From: Thermoplasmata archaeon
Lineage (GTDB): Archaea; Thermoplasmatota; Thermoplasmata; GCA-020350865
Direction: 5' to 3'
Assembly: GCA_020350865.1 (NCBI GenBank)
Contig: CP070726.1
Coordinates: forward strand, 1,179,645-1,189,234
DNA length: 9,590 nucleotides
The notes under the pieces were generated by a model that saw only the letters and a list, made by a program, of their open reading frames with translations, had not been told where the DNA came from and ran no database searches. Positions 5,214 to 9,590 of the stretch are shown piece after piece. A program made the translations under genes and the position numbers. The stretch's first letter is position 1. Every line of letters begins with the position of its first letter.

Positions 5214-6485
5214 ATTTCCGGATCAAACAGCAACAGGAAAGGCGGTACGAAAGGCCGCCTCACAATCAACGAGAGAATCCTGCTTCATCTGCTGGAGAAT
5301 CTCAAGGCCAGGGAACTGCGGGAGGCCCCCCTGGCCATCACCCAGAGAGGCATAGCCGACGGTGTGGGCATAAGATGGAACCACGTGCCGAGGGCCATGA
5401 ACAGGCTCAAAAAAATGGATTATGTCTTTGAGAGACTGTCTCACATCGAGGGAAAGACCAGAAGGCAGAAGGCCTATTTCCTCACGGAGGAGGGCATGCT
5501 TTCGGCAAGGAACCTGAGGGAAAGGGTTATGGACTGGGATGTGTTCCTGAAAAATGTCGACGGTCAGATAGTGAAGATGAAGCTCTTTAAGGTGAACTCC
5601 TCATTGAAGACCCAATTTTCCCCCTTGAGACTCGTCATGAGCCTCTCCGACGAAGACATCATCCACGCCAGCTCCCTACTGCAGGATGTCGAAGACGAAC
5701 CCGTAAGAAAGGCCCCTGCCCAGTTCTTTGTGGCAGGGGAGATATCGTGGCCAAAGGAGTTCATTGGCAGGGAGAAGGAGAGGGCCAAAATCAGCAAATG
5801 GCTCTCCGGAAATGAGCCCAACACTGTTGTCATTTACGGCAGCATCGGCATAGGAAAAAGCGCCCTGATGGCAGATGTGCTCAGGGATTTCAAGGATGAG
5901 AGGCACATCTTCTGGTATCAGATGTCAGATGCAGATACGGTTGGGGATATCCTTGCCAAGCTGTCGGAATTCATTTCCCAGATGGGGGATTTAAGCCTCT
6001 CCTCTTACCTTGACTCCCATGATGAACCAGGGCTCCCAGAGGCTGCAAAGGTGGCGGACAAGGCCCTTCGGGGAAAGGAGGTCATCTTAGCCTTCGACAA
6101 TTATTTCAATGCCTCTGAGGATGTGGTGGACCTCTTCTCCTACCTGTGCAATATGGCCTCCAAGGCAAAGAACCTGAAACTGATGCTCAATGCCATGGAC
6201 ACGACCCCCTTCTACTGCAGGTTCTACGATAAGAGCGAGGTGGGCGCAAGGAAGATAGCCGAGATCACCATAAAAGGACTGGATATGGAGGGGAGCAGGC
6301 AACTGCTCGAAACACCCAATATTGACCCTGATGCCCTGAGGAAGATCCACCTCATGACCAGGGGCCATCCTCTCACCTTGATGCTCATGAAAAAGGGGGA
6401 CGTCAACAGCCTGAAGCGTATAAAAGGCTTCACAAGGCAGGAGGCCTCACTATTGCTCTACTTAAAGACCGTTGAAAAGCAATGA
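5214..6485 (+). CDS. Winged-helix DNA-binding protein fused to a STAND-type P-loop ATPase
   Basis: Starting at ATT 5214 gives 423 residues. Residues about 15-94 form a MarR-like winged helix: a first helix (NERILLHLLENL), a recognition helix (IRWNHVPRAMNRLKKM, about 53-68) and a basic wing (EGKTRRQKAYFLT). After a linker comes FIGREKE and the nucleotide-binding domain. Walker A is GSIGIGKS (209-216), Walker B is VILAFDN with D295, and a GHPL motif at 384-387 matches the GxP motif of STAND ATPases. The protein ends shortly afterwards (LLLYLKTVEKQ), with no sensor or repeat domain. It is probably an ATP-dependent transcription regulator in the cytoplasm; its target is unknown. The GTG at 5364, the first ordinary start, would delete the first half of the winged helix, so I reject it as the true start. 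A rare start, a sequence error or a damaged gene all remain possible. Confidence 0.75.
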   Translation: MSGSNSNRKGGTKGRLTINERILLHLLENLKARELREAPLAITQRGIADGVGIRWNHVPRAMNRLKKMDYVFERLSHIEGKTRRQKAYFLTEEGMLSARNLRERVMDWDVFLKNVDGQIVKMKLFKVNSSLKTQFSPLRLVMSLSDEDIIHASSLLQDVEDEPVRKAPAQFFVAGEISWPKEFIGREKERAKISKWLSGNEPNTVVIYGSIGIGKSALMADVLRDFKDERHIFWYQMSDADTVGDILAKLSEFISQMGDLSLSSYLDSHDEPGLPEAAKVADKALRGKEVILAFDNYFNASEDVVDLFSYLCNMASKAKNLKLMLNAMDTTPFYCRFYDKSEVGARKIAEITIKGLDMEGSRQLLETPNIDPDALRKIHLMTRGHPLTLMLMKKGDVNSLKRIKGFTRQEASLLLYLKTVEKQ

Positions 6486-6516
6486 AGGTATTTCAAAATA
6501 ATGTCTATAATCATCG
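6486..6516. other. Short AT-rich gap between convergent genes
   Basis: Only 31 bases separate the two stop codons. The gap is AT-rich without a clear hairpin, so terminators must be short T-rich tracts or lie inside the opposing genes. Confidence 0.4.
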
Positions 6517-9500
6517 TTAATATCGCTTCTGCTCGTAAGGTGCGAACTCCTTTTTCTTTCGTCCCCGACTGACTGCGAACACAACAACGGTTACTATGAT
6601 CAATATCACTCCGATTAGGAGGAGCAATATGATGAGGGAAAGGTTAAGTTCCTCTCCGCCCTCCTCTTTTTCTTTTTCAAGCACCACTGTCACGGATTCC
6701 TCCACCTCGTATGTGCCGTCATGGGCCCTGACGCGCACCACATACGTGCCGCTCTCCAAGTCCTCTGTATCCCAGTCATAGTGCCATCTGCCGTTCCTCA
6801 GTTCCGGGAGGATATCGCTCCATGTTCTGCCGTTGTCAGTGCTGATCCGAAGTTCTGTTAGCTGTGTGTTGTCCGAGGCCCTGCCCATGATTGGGATGAC
6901 CGCACCTGTGTCGTATTCCGAATACCCTTCAGGGGAGGTGATTTCAAGCTCAGGCATCATCAGATCCTTGATGTTCACCGTAATTTGGTCAAACGTAGGC
7001 TCATTGGCACCGTCTTCTGCGGTGACCTTCAAAGTAAGGCTCCCCAACTGCAGCCCTGCCGTATCCCAGGTATATGACCATTCGCCGTTTGATAGGGAGG
7101 GGAGGATGTCCACCCATGTGGCACCGCTGTCGAAAGTGATCTTGAGCTCAGGTACCGCAAAGTCGTCTGAGGCCGTGCCGCTTACGGTCACCACATCCCC
7201 GGAGTTGATGTCCTGGCCCTGTGCTGGATTCGTTATGGTGAGCAGGGGTGGTGTTGCATCCACCAGCTCAACTGAGATGGTATCGCTGGACTGAAATATG
7301 CCGTCAGATGCCCTGAGCTTGATGTTTGTGGTTCCGAGGGCATATCCCTCAGTGCTCCACTCGTACGACCACTGACCGCCGCTCAGGCTGTGGAGAATGT
7401 CCTCCCAATCGCTTCCCTTCGTGGCCAACTCGAGTTGCGTAATTCCCACGTTATCGGAGGCCACACCCTTTATTATGATACTGGTTCCTATTCCTATGGT
7501 GGCACCGTCTTCCGGGTAGTTAATGGCAATATCCGGGGCCTCCGAATCTATAAGCTCGACATCAATGGAATGGGAGGAGTTGTATGTGCCGTCAGAGGCG
7601 TTGATTGTCAAGGTGTACCAGCCTAGAGATAATCCCGCCGTATCCCATTCGTGGGTCCATTTGGTGTTGTTAAGACTGGATATGACATTCACGGGGCTCT
7701 CTTCACCATGGATTTCCAGTTGAAGCCTTGTGATGTTCCTGTTGTCCTCGGCCTCGCCCGCGATGGGGATCACATCACCCACATTCAATTTCGAGTTGTT
7801 CGCGGGAGATGAGATGGTGACACTTGGCGGGTTGCTATCCAAAATGTCGATGTGGACAGAATCCTGTTGCTCATTGTTACCGTCAGAGGCCCGCACCTGG
7901 ACAACATAGCTTCCGGGTTCCAGGGAGGATGTATACCAGTTGGACGACCAATAGCCCCCTGATAGACCAGAGATGATATCGATCCATGTTCCCCCTCCAT
8001 CGGTGCTCATTTCCAGAGACGTGATTGTCATGTCGTCTGTCGCGGTCCCAGCAATTCTCACCACGTCTCCGATGTTGAACTCCGAGTAATCCGGAGGTTC
8101 GGAGATTATCAGGTCAGGGGGCTCTAGGTCCATGAGCTCCACGTCAATGGAATCGAAATCCTGGGCAGCCCCGAAGGTGGCCTCAACCACAATGGTGTAC
8201 CAGCCCAAATCCAGTGAAGCCGTATCCCAGTTATATGACCATTGATTGCCGTTTGGGCTGAGGTAGAACCAGGTACTGCCCGAATCAGTGCTTATCCTCA
8301 GGCTCGTCAGCTCCTCCTCGTTGGACAGGATGCCGGAAATTGGGATGATGTCGCCGATCTGCAGTTGCGAGCCGTGGACCGGATCAACGATCTTAACACT
8401 GTAAGGAGAGGGCATGTAAAGCAGATCCAGGTCCAACTGGACAACCTTGGTGGTTTCTATGCCATCCCTGTTTGAAAGCACGAGGTACCAATCATCATCC
8501 TCGGTGAGAACGAATTCGAAGGTACTTGAATTTGAGTTTTCCAAGAATTCGTAGGACTCGAAGCTTTCGCCCCGAAGGAAGTTGGTGAATGCCTGGCCGG
8601 TGGCAATGAAGGAGTCCACATGGTTGCCGACAAAATCCTGAACTTGGGACTGGGGAGGCTCATGAGGGGGTATTTCCTCCGGATGGTAGTGGCCGGTGAG
8701 CAGGTTTCTGGGTCGCTGTACGCCCTTCACAACCTGGTAATCTATCCCGAGCTTGTACCTCGGATCGGGGGGGTCCGGGTTGACCTGGGGGTCATGGTCG
8801 AGCTCTGGGTTGGGTGCGGAACCTTCCAGGCGGTACGTAAAATAGTAATCCTGGCCGTGTTCCAACTCCTCTTTGCCTGATTCTGCGCTCCCCACCTTGC
8901 TGATGATCTTGAACGTGAAATTGTGGTTGCCTCCGGGTCTCTCCTGGGTGGCCAGTTTGAACAGTGTTTCCCCGTTGGCGTCCGTGTAGTTCCATATGCA
9001 CGGGAAGGGTATATCCACCTGGAATCCCTCGATATTGACCGAAAGCCAGTAACTCAACGCCAGCACCCTGGCACCATCCACAGGGTCGCCGTCGATGTCC
9101 ACCACCCTGATTGTGACATAGCTGAGGTCCTCCTCCGGTATGTACTGGTCGGTCACCTCCCAGGTATCGTCGTCGCCGTTGAACTTCAGTATGCCCGAGC
9201 CGCCCCTCTCGCCCCAGCCCACCCAGTAGTTGTCGAAGTTGTCGATTACGCTGCCACCGTCGCTCCAGTAGTTGTCCCACTGGTGCCACCCGTTTTCGTA
9301 GAATTCTATCCAGACATGGTCTTCACCGAGCAGCATTATGGGCGCTGCCGGAATAAGGGCTGTTCTCGCCGCGGCAGTGGTCAGATCCTGCAGCTCACCG
9401 CAGTTGCCGTTGTGGTGATGGGCGATTCTAACAGGCTGAATGGGTCTCTCCTCGTCGGAAACCTCCTGCTGGTTCAGAACCAGTGTTTTTCCCACCCAGT

Positions 9501-9590
9501 TGCTCACCCGAATCACGGCATGCTCACCGTAATACAAGGGCCTGATGTCATCCTCACCAGTGAACTGGAATTTGGTGGAATTACCGCCTG
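6517..9590 (-). CDS. Membrane-anchored surface protein: transglutaminase-like domain plus six Ig-like repeats (5' partial)
   Basis: The frame stays open to the right edge, so the TTG at 9537 is not convincing as a start; the true start and any signal peptide lie outside. The first domain is transglutaminase-like. GNCGEL holds the candidate catalytic Cys (9402-9400), EDHVWIEF the His (9318-9316) and WHQWD the Asp (9276-9274), the Cys-His-Asp order of the superfamily. Next comes a carboxypeptidase-regulatory-like beta domain (about 9120-8830; IRVVDIDGDPVDGARV). A proline-rich linker (about 8830-8700) and another beta module (about 8580-8430, DDDWYLVLSN) follow. Six Ig-like repeats then lead to one membrane helix (about 6649-6568) and a basic tail, SRGRKKKEF. 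Expected topology: enzyme outside, tail in the cytoplasm. The domain could cross-link or cleave envelope proteins; many relatives are hydrolases, so the reaction is open. Confidence 0.85.
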   Translation of the reverse strand, partial: GGNSTKFQFTGEDDIRPLYYGEHAVIRVSNWVGKTLVLNQQEVSDEERPIQPVRIAHHHNGNCGELQDLTTAAARTALIPAAPIMLLGEDHVWIEFYENGWHQWDNYWSDGGSVIDNFDNYWVGWGERGGSGILKFNGDDDTWEVTDQYIPEEDLSYVTIRVVDIDGDPVDGARVLALSYWLSVNIEGFQVDIPFPCIWNYTDANGETLFKLATQERPGGNHNFTFKIISKVGSAESGKEELEHGQDYYFTYRLEGSAPNPELDHDPQVNPDPPDPRYKLGIDYQVVKGVQRPRNLLTGHYHPEEIPPHEPPQSQVQDFVGNHVDSFIATGQAFTNFLRGESFESYEFLENSNSSTFEFVLTEDDDWYLVLSNRDGIETTKVVQLDLDLLYMPSPYSVKIVDPVHGSQLQIGDIIPISGILSNEEELTSLRISTDSGSTWFYLSPNGNQWSYNWDTASLDLGWYTIVVEATFGAAQDFDSIDVELMDLEPPDLIISEPPDYSEFNIGDVVRIAGTATDDMTITSLEMSTDGGGTWIDIISGLSGGYWSSNWYTSSLEPGSYVVQVRASDGNNEQQDSVHIDILDSNPPSVTISSPANNSKLNVGDVIPIAGEAEDNRNITRLQLEIHGEESPVNVISSLNNTKWTHEWDTAGLSLGWYTLTINASDGTYNSSHSIDVELIDSEAPDIAINYPEDGATIGIGTSIIIKGVASDNVGITQLELATKGSDWEDILHSLSGGQWSYEWSTEGYALGTTNIKLRASDGIFQSSDTISVELVDATPPLLTITNPAQGQDINSGDVVTVSGTASDDFAVPELKITFDSGATWVDILPSLSNGEWSYTWDTAGLQLGSLTLKVTAEDGANEPTFDQITVNIKDLMMPELEITSPEGYSEYDTGAVIPIMGRASDNTQLTELRISTDNGRTWSDILPELRNGRWHYDWDTEDLESGTYVVRVRAHDGTYEVEESVTVVLEKEKEEGGEELNLSLIILLLLIGVILIIVTVVVFAVSRGRKKKEFAPYEQKRY
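6568..6649 (-). other. C-terminal transmembrane anchor of the surface protein
   Basis: About 27 hydrophobic residues (LSLIILLLLIGVILII and onward) are followed by RGRKKK and a short tail ending KRY. The acidic stretch just before it (EKEKEEGGEE) and the basic residues after it agree with an outside-to-inside orientation by the positive-inside rule. Confidence 0.85.
6676..8406 (-). repeat. Six tandem Ig-like domain repeats of about 95-98 residues
   Basis: Repeat units run 8406-8122, 8121-7831, 7830-7540, 7539-7252, 7251-6958 and 6957-6676. Each opens with PP/AP-x-hydrophobic strands, then IGDVIPIxG, an LxxSTDxGxTWxDI strand, W-x-Y-x-WDT, LxxG-x-Y and A-x-DG. The DNA copies are diverged rather than identical, so the array is old and not freshly amplified. 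Units 3 and 4 lack parts of the STDGG motif. Unit 1 lacks the A-x-DG motif. They probably form a stalk that holds the enzyme domain away from the membrane; the family resembles archaeal and bacterial Ig-like adhesion or spacer domains. Confidence 0.8.

Noticed and set aside
5214..6485. STAND ATPase as an Avs-like antiviral defence protein
   Set aside because: It is short, has an N-terminal DNA-binding winged helix and lacks an effector nuclease and a C-terminal sensor; no defence genes are nearby.
6676..8406. Tandem DNA repeats as a CRISPR array or recent duplication
   Set aside because: The period of about 290 bases is coding, in frame, diverged at DNA level and matches Ig-like protein domains.
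8792..9289. 165-residue reverse open frame in another frame of the surface-protein gene
   Set aside because: It has a low-complexity Arg/Gly/Gln composition typical of a shadow frame and overlaps the transglutaminase-like and beta domains.

Overview
The window reads as a piece of archaeal chromosome, most probably from a euryarchaeal / Thermoplasmatota-like lineage. Three things point to Archaea: a clear Nop5 (box C/D RNP core protein), a UbiA prenyltransferase with the motifs of archaeal ether-lipid synthesis, and TATA-like boxes about 25-35 bases before gene starts together with GGTGAT/GGAGG ribosome binding sites. The finer placement (surface protein with Ig-like repeats, wHTH-ATPase gene, nop5 with no fibrillarin gene beside it) is inference. 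No tRNA, rRNA, CRISPR array, insertion sequence or integration site was seen.

Layout from left to right. (1) The 3' part of a bactofilin-like beta-solenoid protein (+ strand, cut by the left edge) ends at 828. (2) An AT-rich 198-base gap separates it from a convergent two-gene minus-strand operon: a small CxxC thioredoxin-like protein, then a DUF362 protein with two [4Fe-4S] ferredoxin motifs. (3) A 109-base divergent promoter region at 2395-2503 also drives a plus-strand operon of four tightly packed genes: two small unknown proteins overlapping by ATGA, nop5, and a UbiA-family prenyltransferase. (4) After a 65-base gap comes a wHTH plus STAND-type P-loop ATPase gene with a good ribosome binding site but no ordinary start codon where its N-terminal domain requires one. 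(5) Converging on it from the right, and cut by the right edge, is a gene of more than 3 kb for an envelope-anchored protein: a transglutaminase-like Cys-His-Asp domain, a carboxypeptidase-regulatory-like beta domain, six tandem Ig-like repeats, one C-terminal membrane helix and a short basic tail.

How they work together. The thioredoxin-like and DUF362 proteins look like a redox pair (stop codon and ribosome binding site overlap). The nop5 operon joins RNA modification and membrane lipid synthesis, as housekeeping operons often do; the two unknown genes at its head are the best candidates for something undescribed. The wHTH-ATPase and the surface protein are convergent and probably unrelated in function. 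I see no convincing new multi-gene system; the most useful leads are the unusual start of the ATPase gene, the two nop5-linked small proteins, the transglutaminase-like surface protein and the split solenoid protein.
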